A stretch of DNA of 64,000 nt from Streptomyces maremycinicus (GTDB lineage Bacteria > Actinomycetota > Actinomycetes > Streptomycetales > Streptomycetaceae), in assembly GCF_001184025.1 (NCBI RefSeq), contig NZ_BBYG01000013.1:1-64000 (forward strand), given 5' to 3'. Within the stretch, counting starts at the first letter, position 1, and every line of letters starts with the position of its first letter. Below, in pieces: positions 9,121 through 18,871 of the stretch. The position numbers and the translations under genes are program-made. The notes below the pieces were generated by a model. That model made no database searches. It was given only the letters and a program-made list of their open reading frames with translations, and was not told the origin of the DNA.

Positions 9121-10485
9121 TCAGCCTCGGATGATGGTCAGTACCTCGTCACGGATCTTGGCCATGGTCGGTTCGTCGCGGGCTTCCGCGTTGAGGCGCA
9201 GGAGGGGTTCCGTGTTGGACGGGCGGACGTTGAACCACCAGTCGGTGGACGTGACGGTCAGGCCGTCGAGTTCGTCCAGGGTGATGTCCTCGCGGTCGCC
9301 GTAGGCCGCCTTGATCGCGGCGATGCGGGCGGCCTGGTCGGCGACGGTGGAGTTGATCTCGCCGGAGCCGGTGTAGCGGTCGTACTCGGCGACCAGGGCG
9401 GAGAGCGGGCCGTCCTGGCCGCCGAGGGCCGCGAGGACGTGGAGGGCGGCCAGCATGCCCGTGTCGGCGTTCCAGAAGTCCTTGAAGTAGTAGTGCGCGG
9501 AGTGCTCGCCGCCGAAGATCGCGCCGGAGCGTGCCATCTCCGCCTTGATGAAAGAGTGGCCGACGCGGGTGCGGACGGGGGTGCCGCCGTTCTCCGCGAC
9601 CACCTCGGGGACGCTCCAGGAGGTGATCAGGTTGTGGATGATCGTGCCCTTGCCGCCGTTGCGCGCCAGTTCGCGGGCGGCCACCAGGGCGGTGATCGCG
9701 GACGGGGGGACGGGTTCGCCCCGCTCGTCGACGACGAAGCAGCGGTCGGCGTCGCCGTCGAAGGCGAGGCCGAGGTCGGCGGACTCCTCGCGGACGCGCT
9801 TCTGCAGGTCCACGAGGTTCGCCGGGTCGAGCGGGTTGGCCTCGTGGTTGGGGAAGGTGCCGTCCAGCTCGAAGTACAGCGGGACGAGCGTCAGGGGCAG
9901 GCCGTCGAAGACGGTGGGGACGGTGTGGCCGCCCATGCCGTTGCCCGCGTCGACCACGACCTTCAGGGGGCGGACGGAGGTGAGGTCGACCAGGGCGCGC
10001 AGGTGCGCCGCGTAGTCCTTCAACGTGTCGGCCGTGGTGATGGTTCCCCGGGTCGGGGCGGGCGCGGGGGCGCCCGAGTCGATCCAGTGCTCCACCAGTT
10101 CGCGGATCTCGGTCAGGCCGGTGTCCTGGCCGACCGGGGCGGCGCCCGCGCGGCACAGCTTGATGCCGTTGTAGCGGGCCGGGTTGTGCGAGGCGGTGAA
10201 CATGGCGCCGGGCAGGTCGAGTGCGCCCGAGGCGTAGTAGAGCTGGTCCGTCGAGCAGAGGCCGATCTCGGTGACGTGCACGCCGAGGGCCGCCGCCCCG
10301 CGGGCGAAGGCGCCGGCCATGGCGGGCGAGGAGGGGCGCATGTCGTGGCCGACGACGATCGCGGCGGCGCCGGTCACCCGGGCGAAGGCCGCCCCGAACA
10401 GTTCGGCGAGCGACTCGTCCCACTGGTCCGGGACCACCCCGCGTACGTCGTACGCCTTCACGATCTGTGACAGATCAGCAGTCAC
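9121..10485 (-). CDS. manB: Phosphomannomutase / phosphoglucomutase
   Basis: 454-residue alpha-D-phosphohexomutase that converts mannose 6-phosphate to mannose 1-phosphate, linking manA and manC. Seen: active-site phosphoserine loop TASHNP (97-102, S99), metal-binding DGDADR (243-248), sugar-binding GEHSAHYYF, and the C-terminal phosphate-binding stretch RPSNTEPLLRLNAEA. Four domains and the length are normal for the family. GTG start at 10485. The family can also act on glucose phosphates; the genomic setting favours mannose. Confidence 0.95.
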   Translation of the reverse strand: MTADLSQIVKAYDVRGVVPDQWDESLAELFGAAFARVTGAAAIVVGHDMRPSSPAMAGAFARGAAALGVHVTEIGLCSTDQLYYASGALDLPGAMFTASHNPARYNGIKLCRAGAAPVGQDTGLTEIRELVEHWIDSGAPAPAPTRGTITTADTLKDYAAHLRALVDLTSVRPLKVVVDAGNGMGGHTVPTVFDGLPLTLVPLYFELDGTFPNHEANPLDPANLVDLQKRVREESADLGLAFDGDADRCFVVDERGEPVPPSAITALVAARELARNGGKGTIIHNLITSWSVPEVVAENGGTPVRTRVGHSFIKAEMARSGAIFGGEHSAHYYFKDFWNADTGMLAALHVLAALGGQDGPLSALVAEYDRYTGSGEINSTVADQAARIAAIKAAYGDREDITLDELDGLTVTSTDWWFNVRPSNTEPLLRLNAEARDEPTMAKIRDEVLTIIRG

Positions 10486-10632
10486 GGCCCAGCCTTCCTG
10501 AAGTCTCTAGGTCGCCCCAAACTACCCGGGCCGGTTCCGCGTCCGCGGTGGGGCCGCCGAGTGGACCCACAGACGTAACCGTGCCGCCATTCTGCGCGTC
10601 GTCCGAGGTGGGGCAGCGTCCGGGGCGGTATG

Positions 10633-12249
10633 TCAGGGCAGCATCCAGTCCAGCACGGGTGTGCTCTGGCCGACCACGATGAGGCACATCACGAGGAGCA
10701 GGCCGAGGCTCCAGGGGAGGACCTTGCGCAGCAGGTCGCCCTCCCGGCCGGCGAGGCCGACGGCGGCGCAGGCGATGGTGAGGTTCTGTGGCGAGATCAT
10801 CTTGCCGAGGACGCCGCCGGAGCTGTTGGCGGCGGCGAGCAGTTCCGGGGACAGACCCGACTCGCGGGCGGCGGTGACCTGGAGGGCCCCGAAGAGCGCG
10901 TTGGCGGAGGTGTCCGAGCCGGAGACGGCGACGCCGAACCAGCCCAGGACCGGGGAGAGGAAGGCGAGGCCGGCGCCGGCCGCGGCGACGAAGTGGCCGA
11001 TGGTGGCGGCCTGTCCGGAGAAATTCATGACGTAGGCGAGGGCCAGGACGGAGGTCACGGTGAGGATCGCGTACCTCAACTCGCGTACGGTCGCGATCCA
11101 TTCGGCGAGCGCCACGCCCGCGTGGACGCCGAGTACGGCGGCGGTGGCGATCCCGGCCAGCAGGACGAGGGTGCCGCCGGTCGCGAGGACCGGCCAGGTG
11201 AAGTGGTTGCCGCCGACCGGATTCCCTCCCGGGTCGGCGACGTTCAGGAAGGGCCAGTCGTAGACGCGGGTGGTCTGCGCGAGCCGGTCCTTGACCGGGG
11301 GGATCTGGGCCATGGAGAAGATCACGACGATCAGCGCGTAGGGGGCGTAGGCGCGCACGGTCTCGGCGCGCGGGTCGGGTTCGTCCAGCTCCTCGCTGCG
11401 GGCGCCCGTCAGGACCGAGGCGCGCACGGCCTCGGGGGCGGGCACGCGCGTGTGCGGTACGGCGGCCAGGGCGGCGGCGCCCGCCAGGGCGGCGCCGATG
11501 TCGGCGAGTTGCGCGGAGGCGTAGTTGGCGGCGGCGAACTGGGCGACGGCGAAGGCGGTTCCGCAGGCCAGGGCGGGGACCCAGGTCTCGCGCAGGCCTC
11601 GTCGGCCGTCCACCAGGCCGACCAGGACGAGCGGTACGACGAGGGCGAGCAGCGGGGTCTGACGGCCCACCACCGAGGCGACGGTGTCCAGGGGCAGGCC
11701 GGTGACCTGGGCCAGGGTGACGACGGGGGTGCCCATGGCGCCGAAGGCGACGGGCGCGGTGTTGGCGACGAGGGCGACCACCGCCGCGCGGACGGGGTCG
11801 AAGCCCAGGGCGACGAGCATGACGGAGCAGATCGCCACCGGGGCGCCGAAGCCGGCGAGGGCCTCCAGGAGGGCGCCGAAGCAGAAGGCGACGACGAGGG
11901 CCTGGATGCGCGGATCGTCGGAGAGCCGCCCGAAGGAGCGGCGCAGGACGTCGAAGTGCCGGGTGCGGACGGTCATCCGGTACACCCACAGGGCGTTGAC
12001 GACGATCCACAGGATGGGGAAGAGGCCGAAGGCGGCTCCCTGGGCGGCGCCGGAGAGGGTCTGTCCCACGGGCATGCCGTAGGCGAGGCGGGCGACGAGG
12101 GCGGCGGCCAGCAGGCCCGTGAGGCCCGCCAGGTGGGCTTTGAGGCGGACACCGCCGAGCAGGACGAGCACGATCACCAGGGGAAGGGCCGCGACGAGGG
12201 CGGACAGGCCGAGCGAGCCGGCGACGGGCTGGAGTTCCTGGACGTACAT
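10633..12249 (-). CDS. L-lactate permease (LctP family)
   Basis: 538-residue polytopic membrane protein with about 13 hydrophobic segments, of the LctP/LldP lactate-proton symporter family. Family marks include the glycine-rich GFGAPVAI region (about 133-140), the segment around TPVVTLAQVTGLP, and the C-terminal SSGGVLGKMISPQNLTIA. It would import L- or D-lactate or glycolate. It stands alone: 147 bp from manB downstream and 156 bp from the DUF3499 gene upstream. There is no adjacent lactate dehydrogenase. It interrupts an otherwise biosynthetic mannose cluster, so a functional link is doubtful. Confidence 0.9.
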   Translation of the reverse strand: MYVQELQPVAGSLGLSALVAALPLVIVLVLLGGVRLKAHLAGLTGLLAAALVARLAYGMPVGQTLSGAAQGAAFGLFPILWIVVNALWVYRMTVRTRHFDVLRRSFGRLSDDPRIQALVVAFCFGALLEALAGFGAPVAICSVMLVALGFDPVRAAVVALVANTAPVAFGAMGTPVVTLAQVTGLPLDTVASVVGRQTPLLALVVPLVLVGLVDGRRGLRETWVPALACGTAFAVAQFAAANYASAQLADIGAALAGAAALAAVPHTRVPAPEAVRASVLTGARSEELDEPDPRAETVRAYAPYALIVVIFSMAQIPPVKDRLAQTTRVYDWPFLNVADPGGNPVGGNHFTWPVLATGGTLVLLAGIATAAVLGVHAGVALAEWIATVRELRYAILTVTSVLALAYVMNFSGQAATIGHFVAAAGAGLAFLSPVLGWFGVAVSGSDTSANALFGALQVTAARESGLSPELLAAANSSGGVLGKMISPQNLTIACAAVGLAGREGDLLRKVLPWSLGLLLVMCLIVVGQSTPVLDWMLP

Positions 12250-12405
12250 GGTCGTCCCTCGATCCCGATCACGCTTCCGAGCGGACTTCCGTCATACGGA
12301 AAGCGATTTCTCGTTCTCTGACTGAACGGAATCGTCGTGTCCGCGACAACCACCCGTCAATGGGCGTGCGTCGGTCCGTGCGGGTGAGGGGAAGGAGAGA
12401 CCGGC

Positions 12406-12825
12406 TCAGTTGTCCGGCGAGCGCAGCACCCGCAGATGGCCGCGGCGCGCGACCTCCATCGGGTCGATCGCCCGTCCGCCGCCGGCCCCGGCCGCGCGAC
12501 CCTGCGGGCGGGCCGCCTCGCGGACGGCGTTGGCCAGCGCTTCCAGGTCGTCACCACTGGGGCGGGCGGGAGCCGAACCGTCGAGGAGCCGGACGACCTC
12601 CCAGCCGCGCGGGGCGGTGAGGCGCTCGGAGTGCTCGGCGCACAGGTCGTAGCAGTGGGGTTCGGCGTAGGTCGCGAGCGGGCCGAGGACCGCGGTCGAG
12701 TCGGCGTAGACGTACGTCAGCGTCGCGACGGCGGGTCGGCCGCAGGCAGTGCGCGAACAGCGACGTACAGGGCTCACGACGTTGGACGGTACCGCACTCT
12801 TGAGCGGGCCGCGACGACTCTCCAC
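12406..12825 (-). CDS. DUF3499 family protein
   Basis: 139 residues from GTG 12825 (GGAGTGACCTG upstream). The frame extends to 13008, but those residues look non-coding. A start at the later valine (GTGAGCCCTGTACG, 18 codons on) is also possible, but has no ribosome site. The conserved actinobacterial core has four cysteines in a zinc-ribbon pattern (C23-x4-C28 and C58-x3-C62, YDLCAEHSERLTAPRGWEVV). Function unknown; it is conserved next to the divergent metallopeptidase-family gene in actinobacteria, which implies a linked housekeeping role. About 295 bp of intergenic DNA separates the two starts. Confidence 0.85.
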   Translation of the reverse strand: MESRRGPLKSAVPSNVVSPVRRCSRTACGRPAVATLTYVYADSTAVLGPLATYAEPHCYDLCAEHSERLTAPRGWEVVRLLDGSAPARPSGDDLEALANAVREAARPQGRAAGAGGGRAIDPMEVARRGHLRVLRSPDN

Positions 12826-13120
12826 CAGGTCACTCCACCGTGTCGTGTTGTGAAACGCCCCACGCGCCTCTCCAGTCATACCCCGCTGACCTGCGCGGAC
12901 ACCAGTCCTTAAACGCAGGAAGGCATCGACTCGTGGTCGCCACTCGACACAAACGGCATCAATTGCGATGACTTCGCCGGTCTCGGAGAGATACGGAATC
13001 GAGCCCAACGTTGGCTGGAATGGTCATCCCGCGACATGCGGGGCGCGGTGGCCGGGGGTGGCCGGCGCCGCCGTGTGGGGCCGGGCGCCGGATCACGGCG
13101 GGGACTACGCTTCAGTAGTG

Positions 13121-13570
13121 ATGGACAGCCCCGTACCGCCCCCCGCCGCAGGCCCCGGACCCCGTCGTCGCGACCGCCACGGCCGGGGCATGCGGGGACC
13201 GATCGCGCCGCCCCAGGTCCCGTTGGCCGCCAGCCGCTCCGACGTGTTCGCGGACCTCGTGCAGGACTCCGTGGAGCGGCTGGAGCGGCGGTGGCCGCAG
13301 CTCGCCGACTTCGACTTCCTGGTGCTGGAGGTGCCGCGGCTGGACACGGCCCCGGAGCCGTGGAACGACGAGGCGGTCCCGCTGGGCGGGACGATTCCCG
13401 CGCACGAGGGACGGCGGGCGCGGGTCGTCGTGTACCGGCGGCCGGTCGAGATCCGCACCAAGGGACGCGACGAGCGGGCCGCGTTGGTGCACGAGGTGGT
13501 CGTGGAGCAGGTCGCGGAGCTGCTGGGGCTGACCCCGGAGACGGTGGATCCGCGCTACGGCGAGGACTGA
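13121..13570 (+). CDS. Metallopeptidase family protein (DUF1025-like) with altered HExxH
   Basis: 149 residues from ATG 13121 (GTG immediately upstream is an alternative; the open frame begins at 12968). After a Pro/Arg-rich 30-residue lead comes a compact domain: DFDFLVLEVP, then VVVYRRPVEI, then LVHEVVVEQVAELLGL (122-137). The zincin family normally has HExxH here. This copy reads H124-E125-V-V-V-E-Q, so the second histidine is missing and zinc peptidase activity is questionable. It is divergent from DUF3499 and convergent with the DUF5719 gene, with only 16 bp between stops. Confidence 0.8.
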   Translation: MDSPVPPPAAGPGPRRRDRHGRGMRGPIAPPQVPLAASRSDVFADLVQDSVERLERRWPQLADFDFLVLEVPRLDTAPEPWNDEAVPLGGTIPAHEGRRARVVVYRRPVEIRTKGRDERAALVHEVVVEQVAELLGLTPETVDPRYGED

Positions 13571-13586
13571 GCCCCCGCCCTCCGGG

Positions 13587-15146
13587 TCACCTCTGCAACA
13601 CCGCGACGTCCTCGTCGGCCTCCGGCACGGCCACCGTGCCGCGGTCGTCGGGCAGGGTCTGGACGGTGAACCCCGGGACGCCGTCCTGGGTGGCCGTCAG
13701 GGTGCGCGAGGCGTAGACCGGGGTGTCCGTGAGGGGTTCCACGGTCAGCGCGTAGGTGCCCTTCAGGCCGGTGGGGACCGGGAGTTCGACCTCCTGGGTG
13801 GTGCCGCCCTTGACCGTGTACGTCTTGGACACGGCCGTGCCGCCGCCGCTGCCGGCCGACGCGGTGACCTTGACCTTGGCGGTGCCCTTGGGGGCGGTCA
13901 GGGCGAGGGTGGAGCCCTTGGCGCTGTTGTCGGCGGCGGACGCGCGCGTGCCGACCGGGGCGGTCGCGGTGATGAACGCCGACTCCTGCCGGTCGCCCTT
14001 GCCGCGCAGGACCCGTACGGCCGCGACGACGGGCGCCGACCGACCGGTCGGGGTCAGGACCAGCGAGCCGGCCTCCCCGCGCGTGACGTCCCCCAGGTCG
14101 ACCGAGGCCGACATGCCCGCCTTGACGTGCAGCGTCTCGTGCCCGGCCGGGGTGATCAGGCCCGAGGGGGAGGCGAGTTGGACCTTCAGGTCCGCGTCCG
14201 CGTCACCCGGCGCGTAGGCGATGAGGCGGACGGCCGTGGCGTCCTTGGGGATGCCCGGGACGACCTGGGTGCCCGCCGGATCGGTGGAGGCGGCGAGCCA
14301 GTCCCCGCCGAGCTTCTCGTCCAGGGCCTGTACGGCGGCGCCCACGCGCCCGCTGCGGACGTTGACGTGGACGGTGAGGTCCTCCTGCTTCTCGCCGGTG
14401 AGCGTGGACAGCAGGATCGGCTCGCTGGAGTGGCCCGGGATCGTGATGCCCTCCCCCACCGTGGTCGTCAGGGCGCCGTCCTTGCCGTACAGCTCGATGT
14501 CGGCGACGGCGGCGGAGTCGTCCGGGTTGGTGAGGTGGACGTAGTCCGTGCGGTCGGCGACGGTGCTGACGCCCGGGAACCAGAACTCGGTGTCCGGGGC
14601 GGTGCAGGTGACGCCCTGGAGGCCGCGGCCGCTGCCGGCGGCGACCTCGGTGGTCTCCTGGACGGTCCAGCCGGGCGCGAACTTCCCCTCGGCGGTGCCC
14701 AGCAGCGCGGGTGCCTCGCCGCCGGAGGTGTCGCCGACGGCCGGGGTGCCGGGCGCCTTGGGCGTGACGACGGGCTTCGCCGCCTTCTTCTTGTCGCTCG
14801 CCTTGTCGGATGCCTTGTCGGACGCCTCGTCGCTCGACTCGTCGGTCGCCTTGTCCGTGGGCTGGTCGCCCGTCGCGTCCGCCGACTCCTCGGTGGCCGC
14901 CGTGAGTTCGGCCGTGCCCTCGCCGTCCGTGCCCTTGGTGACGGGCGTGAACGACGTGTACGAGGTGTCGGCGAGGTCGGAGGTGCTGGGCGACGGGCAG
15001 AGCAGGCTCGTGCGCTCCACGGGCAGTTCGGCGGCCGCCTCGGCGGTCCCCGGACCGGCCGCGTCCGGCTGGTTCAGCGTGGCGAAACCGGTGACCGCGG
15101 CGAGCGCGGCCGTGCCGGCGATCAGGGACAGGGTGGTGCGGTTCAC
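13587..15146 (-). CDS. Secreted DUF5719 family protein
   Basis: 519 residues from GTG 15146. That GTG overlaps the TGA of the upstream glycosyltransferase gene (GTGA), so the pair is translationally coupled. N-terminal signal sequence (hydrophobic 7-22, then Ala-rich), an Asp/Ser/Lys-rich low-complexity stretch (about 75-130, several SDKASDK-like repeats), then a long beta-rich extracellular region to the end. The family is restricted to actinobacteria and its biochemical role is unknown. Fixed pairing with the glycosyltransferase/membrane protein suggests an extracytoplasmic partner in surface-glycan assembly. The same frame stays open far upstream through the glycosyltransferase gene, but that part is a shadow. 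Confidence 0.85.
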   Translation of the reverse strand: MNRTTLSLIAGTAALAAVTGFATLNQPDAAGPGTAEAAAELPVERTSLLCPSPSTSDLADTSYTSFTPVTKGTDGEGTAELTAATEESADATGDQPTDKATDESSDEASDKASDKASDKKKAAKPVVTPKAPGTPAVGDTSGGEAPALLGTAEGKFAPGWTVQETTEVAAGSGRGLQGVTCTAPDTEFWFPGVSTVADRTDYVHLTNPDDSAAVADIELYGKDGALTTTVGEGITIPGHSSEPILLSTLTGEKQEDLTVHVNVRSGRVGAAVQALDEKLGGDWLAASTDPAGTQVVPGIPKDATAVRLIAYAPGDADADLKVQLASPSGLITPAGHETLHVKAGMSASVDLGDVTRGEAGSLVLTPTGRSAPVVAAVRVLRGKGDRQESAFITATAPVGTRASAADNSAKGSTLALTAPKGTAKVKVTASAGSGGGTAVSKTYTVKGGTTQEVELPVPTGLKGTYALTVEPLTDTPVYASRTLTATQDGVPGFTVQTLPDDRGTVAVPEADEDVAVLQR

Positions 15147-18100
15147 TGCTGGCTCCCGTCGGGGCGCTCGTTGCCGGTGCCGTGGGGGTGCCGGTCCGGG
15201 TCGTAGGCCGGGTCGTGGGCGTCCGGGTCGTAGGCGGGGTCGTAGCCGCCCTGGCCGTAGGCCGACGGGTCGTAGCCCTGCTGCTGGTGGTTCGGGTCGT
15301 ACGGCGTCTGCTGGGCCTGGCCGTCGTAGGCGTACGGGTCGTACTGGCCGGCCTGGTAGGGGTCGTAGGCCTGCTGGCCGTAGCCGCCCTGCGGGTACTG
15401 CGGGGCGCCCTGGTACAGCTCGCCCGCGTAACCGCCGTACTCGGCGCCCGCGTAGTTCACCTGGTCCCCGCCCCAGTCGCCGCCCTGGCCGTCCGGGACC
15501 GCGCTGTCGTACGACTGCTGCTGGGGGACCGCGACCGGGGCCCCCTCCTGCGGCACGGACGGGAACTCCTCGTCCCGGCCGGCCTCCTCGGCCTCGGCCT
15601 GGGCGCGCAGCCGACGGGCGCGGCGGCCCTCGCCGTCGGCGGCCTGGGCCGGGATCGGCTCCTCCTCCGGGAGGTCGTCGTCGATGTCGCGACGGCGGCC
15701 CGGGAGGGCCAGGACGACGAGGACGAGGGCGAGGAAGCCCTGCGCCCACAGCCAGACGGTGTGCGTGAACGGGTCGTCGTAGGTGACGTCCAGCTTTCCG
15801 CCGGAGGCGGGGAGTTCGAAGCCCTGGGCCCAGCCGTCGACGGTGGTGGCGGTGAGGGGCCTGCCGTCGAGGGTGGCGGTCCAGCCCTCGGCGGCGGTGT
15901 CGGCCAGGCGCAGGACGCGGCTGTCGGAGCCGTCGGGGAGGGTGGTGTGGATGTCGACGGGGCCCGCGGCGACCGGAGTCGCCGTGCCCTTGCCTGCGTC
16001 GGTGACGACGGCCGCGCGGGAGACCTCCTGGTCGACCCGCCACAGGGCGCTGCCGTCCTGCTGGCTGAGCCGCTTCAGGCCGGGGGTGGCGTCCAGGACG
16101 CGGGTGACCTCGCGGGGGGCGCCCTTGTGGACGAGGACGTAGCCCACGGCGAACTTGCCGAGCTGGTCGGCCTGGTCGGCGCCGGAGCCGGCGACGAGGT
16201 TGGCGACGACCTTGTCGAGCTGCTTGTTCTCGCCGTCGGCCGCGGTGAGTTCGGCGTCGCCGAGGCGGGCGCCGGAGCCGCGGACCAGCATGTAGGCGAC
16301 GTGGGCGGCGGAGTCGCTGTCGAGGACGAGGGTGCGGGCCTGGTCGCGGTTGCCGGCCTCCTCGGCGACGAACGCGGGCACCTGTACCGGGTCGCGGCGC
16401 TCCAGGGGGCCGTCGGCGCCGCCGATCATCCAGCCGGCGGCGACGAGCAGCGGTCCGGCGGCCGACGCGAAGGCGATGAGGGCGGCGACCGGCTGGCGCC
16501 AGCCGAAGCTCTGCTCGGCGACACGCGTGCGTGCCCCGTCGGCGCCGATGACGGCGGCGGCGAGGAGGGCGATGCCGTAGACGAGGGTGGCGGGACCGGC
16601 CCAGGTGGAGGCGTTGGACAGGACCGCGAAGACGAGGCCCACGAGGGCGACCGCCCAGGCCGCCCGGACGCCGAAGTGGCGTTCGGAACGCAGCAGCGCG
16701 GCCAGCGCGGCGAGCACGATGCCGATGAGCATCAGGCCGTCGACCGTGCCGGGGCCGCCGGGGCTGGCGCCGAGCAGGTCGAGCGCGCTCGCGGTGGACG
16801 GGCCGTAGTCGAGGCCGGCCTCGGTGAAGAAGCCGAACGGCAGCAGGGACAGCGACCAGGGCGCGAGGATCAGCAGGGGCGTGCCCAGCTGGGCCAGGAA
16901 GCGCGGGCCGTAGGCGGTGAGCTCGCGGCGGCGCACGGCCAGCACGGCGACGCCGAGGACGAGCGCGAGGGGCCAGACGATCGGCGTGAACGCGGTGGCG
17001 ATCGTCAGCAGCAGGGCGTACGCCCAGGTGGCGCGCCAGCTGCCGCGGGCGCCCGACGCGTGGGTCAGGCCGCTCGCGGCGACGCCCGCGCGGGCGATGA
17101 GCGGCAGCAGCACGGCCAGGACGGCGGTGCCGACCCGGCCGCCGGCGAGGGCGCCGGTGGCGGCGGGCAGGAAGGCGTAGACGACGGCCGCCCACGCGCG
17201 CAGGAGGCGTGACTCGACGAGCGGGCGGGAGGCGAAGTAGGCGGTGAGGCCGGCCAGCGGCACCGAGCAGACGAGCAGCACGGTGAGGGCGACCCCGGTC
17301 GAGCCGAGGAGCAGGGTGGCCAGCGCCGCGATGATCGCGAGGTAGGGCGGGGCGGACGGGGTGCCGCCCGCGCCGATCGGATGCCAGGCGTCGAGATAGC
17401 GCGACCACAGCTCGGAGGCGTCGGCCGGGGCGGGCAGCAGGGCGCCGCCCGCGAGCGCGCCGCCGCCGAGGAGGTTGCGGCAGGCGACCAGGGAGACGAG
17501 CAGCAGGACCAGGAAGAGCACCGGGCCGGGCTTGCGCGCGATGCGCTTGAGGCGGGCGAACTGCTCGATCTCCAGGAAGTCGGCGTCGTCGCCGCCCGGT
17601 CCGGACTCGACGGCGCCGCCGTGCCGGCCCGCGCCGGAGGTGGCCTCGGGGTCGGAGGAGCCGAAGAAGTCGCCGGCGACCTGTTCGACGGTGGCCCGGA
17701 CGGTCGCGCCGGGGGGCGGGAACAGGGGGCGCAGTTCGTCCTTGTCGACCGCCGGCTTCCCGCGCCTGCGCCGTCCGGCGATGATCCGCTCGGGTCGCAG
17801 CAGGGTGCCCAGCAGACCGCGGATCTCGTCGAGGGCCTGTCCGGGGACCTTGCCGACGAGGTAGGCGACGGTCCGCAGCAGGGTGCCGAGGACCAGGCGC
17901 ACCAGGATCCAGGGCAGCAGGGCGGTGCGGCTGTTGACGAGGAGGGTGTAGACCGCGCCGGCCTTGTCGACCTTGTGCGGGGAGGCGCTGGTGCGGCCCG
18001 CGCAGTCGACGGTGCGGCGCTCGCGGGAGGCGGCCTCGGCGTGCCGGACGACGGCCTCGGGGGCGATGAGGACGCGGTGGCCGGCGGCCTGCGCACGCCA

Positions 18101-18871
18101 GCACAGGTCGACGTCGTCGCGCATGAGGGGCAGGCGGCGGTCGAAGCCGCCGAGCTGTTCGAAGACGTCGCGGCGGATCAGCATGCCGGCGGTGGACACC
18201 GACAGGACGGACCGCACGTGGTCGTGCTGGCCCTGGTCCTGTTCGCGGCGGTCCAGGCCCGTCCAGCGGCGGCCGGAGTGGGCGATGGTGACGCCGACCT
18301 CGAGGAGCTGGCGGCGGTCGTACCAGCCGCGGAGCTTGGGGCCGACGACGGCCACGTCGTCCCGGCCCAGTTCGAGTTCGTTGTCGACGACGCGGAGCAG
18401 TTCGGCCAGTGCGTCCGGTTCCGGGGCGCAGTCGTCGTGCAGCAGCCACAGCCACTGGACGGGCTCTCCGTGCGGGAGCTCCGGCAGGTCGTAGGTGTCG
18501 TCGCGCCAGGTGCGCGTGACGGGGTCCCAGCCGCTGGGGCGCTTCAGGTACGGCAGTTCCTCGGGGGTGAGGACCGGGGCCGTCCGGTTGGCCTCCTCCA
18601 CGGCCTGGCCGAACCCGGTGCGCCGGGCCAGGTGCAGCACGCGGTCGTCGCCGAGGGCCTCGGTGACCAGGCGCGCCGAGTCGTCCGAGCTGCCGGTGTC
18701 GGCGGCCATGACGGACTGGACGGGGCGCTCCTGGCCGAGCAGCCCGGCGAGCGCGTCGGGCAGCCAGCGGGCGCCGTCGTGGGCGACGATCACCGCGGTC
18801 ACTACATGACGCGGGAACTCAGGAGTGGCAGCGCGGTCTTGATGGGCTGCCGTGTGGCTGTGCACGGACAT
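15143..18871 (-). CDS. Large glycosyltransferase family 2 / multi-pass membrane protein
   Basis: 1242 residues from ATG 18871. The N-terminal GT-A domain (about 22-290) has VTAVIVAHDGARWLP, acidic LLHDDCAPEPDA (143-154) in the DxD position and RDDVDLCWRA (251-260) in the acceptor/ED position. Two helices near 350-385 and a dozen hydrophobic helices (about 490-860) resemble polyprenyl-sugar transferases of the GT-C type. A large extracytoplasmic domain (about 870-1110) and one more helix follow. The tail (about 1120-1242) is very rich in Tyr, Gly, Gln, Asp and Pro, with repeated YDPxxxG motifs. Likely a surface-glycan transferase; acceptor unknown. Coupled to the DUF5719 gene and close to whiB. 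Start site is uncertain because the ribosome site is weak. Confidence 0.85.
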   Translation of the reverse strand: MSVHSHTAAHQDRAATPEFPRHVVTAVIVAHDGARWLPDALAGLLGQERPVQSVMAADTGSSDDSARLVTEALGDDRVLHLARRTGFGQAVEEANRTAPVLTPEELPYLKRPSGWDPVTRTWRDDTYDLPELPHGEPVQWLWLLHDDCAPEPDALAELLRVVDNELELGRDDVAVVGPKLRGWYDRRQLLEVGVTIAHSGRRWTGLDRREQDQGQHDHVRSVLSVSTAGMLIRRDVFEQLGGFDRRLPLMRDDVDLCWRAQAAGHRVLIAPEAVVRHAEAASRERRTVDCAGRTSASPHKVDKAGAVYTLLVNSRTALLPWILVRLVLGTLLRTVAYLVGKVPGQALDEIRGLLGTLLRPERIIAGRRRRGKPAVDKDELRPLFPPPGATVRATVEQVAGDFFGSSDPEATSGAGRHGGAVESGPGGDDADFLEIEQFARLKRIARKPGPVLFLVLLLVSLVACRNLLGGGALAGGALLPAPADASELWSRYLDAWHPIGAGGTPSAPPYLAIIAALATLLLGSTGVALTVLLVCSVPLAGLTAYFASRPLVESRLLRAWAAVVYAFLPAATGALAGGRVGTAVLAVLLPLIARAGVAASGLTHASGARGSWRATWAYALLLTIATAFTPIVWPLALVLGVAVLAVRRRELTAYGPRFLAQLGTPLLILAPWSLSLLPFGFFTEAGLDYGPSTASALDLLGASPGGPGTVDGLMLIGIVLAALAALLRSERHFGVRAAWAVALVGLVFAVLSNASTWAGPATLVYGIALLAAAVIGADGARTRVAEQSFGWRQPVAALIAFASAAGPLLVAAGWMIGGADGPLERRDPVQVPAFVAEEAGNRDQARTLVLDSDSAAHVAYMLVRGSGARLGDAELTAADGENKQLDKVVANLVAGSGADQADQLGKFAVGYVLVHKGAPREVTRVLDATPGLKRLSQQDGSALWRVDQEVSRAAVVTDAGKGTATPVAAGPVDIHTTLPDGSDSRVLRLADTAAEGWTATLDGRPLTATTVDGWAQGFELPASGGKLDVTYDDPFTHTVWLWAQGFLALVLVVLALPGRRRDIDDDLPEEEPIPAQAADGEGRRARRLRAQAEAEEAGRDEEFPSVPQEGAPVAVPQQQSYDSAVPDGQGGDWGGDQVNYAGAEYGGYAGELYQGAPQYPQGGYGQQAYDPYQAGQYDPYAYDGQAQQTPYDPNHQQQGYDPSAYGQGGYDPAYDPDAHDPAYDPDRHPHGTGNERPDGSQQ

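Noticed and set aside
13587..18455. Very long open frame of 1622 codons on the minus strand through the glycosyltransferase region
   Set aside because: Only the last 519 codons (from GTG 15146) have a signal peptide and family features. The rest overlaps the clearly coding glycosyltransferase in another frame and is Arg/Pro-rich G+C shadow.
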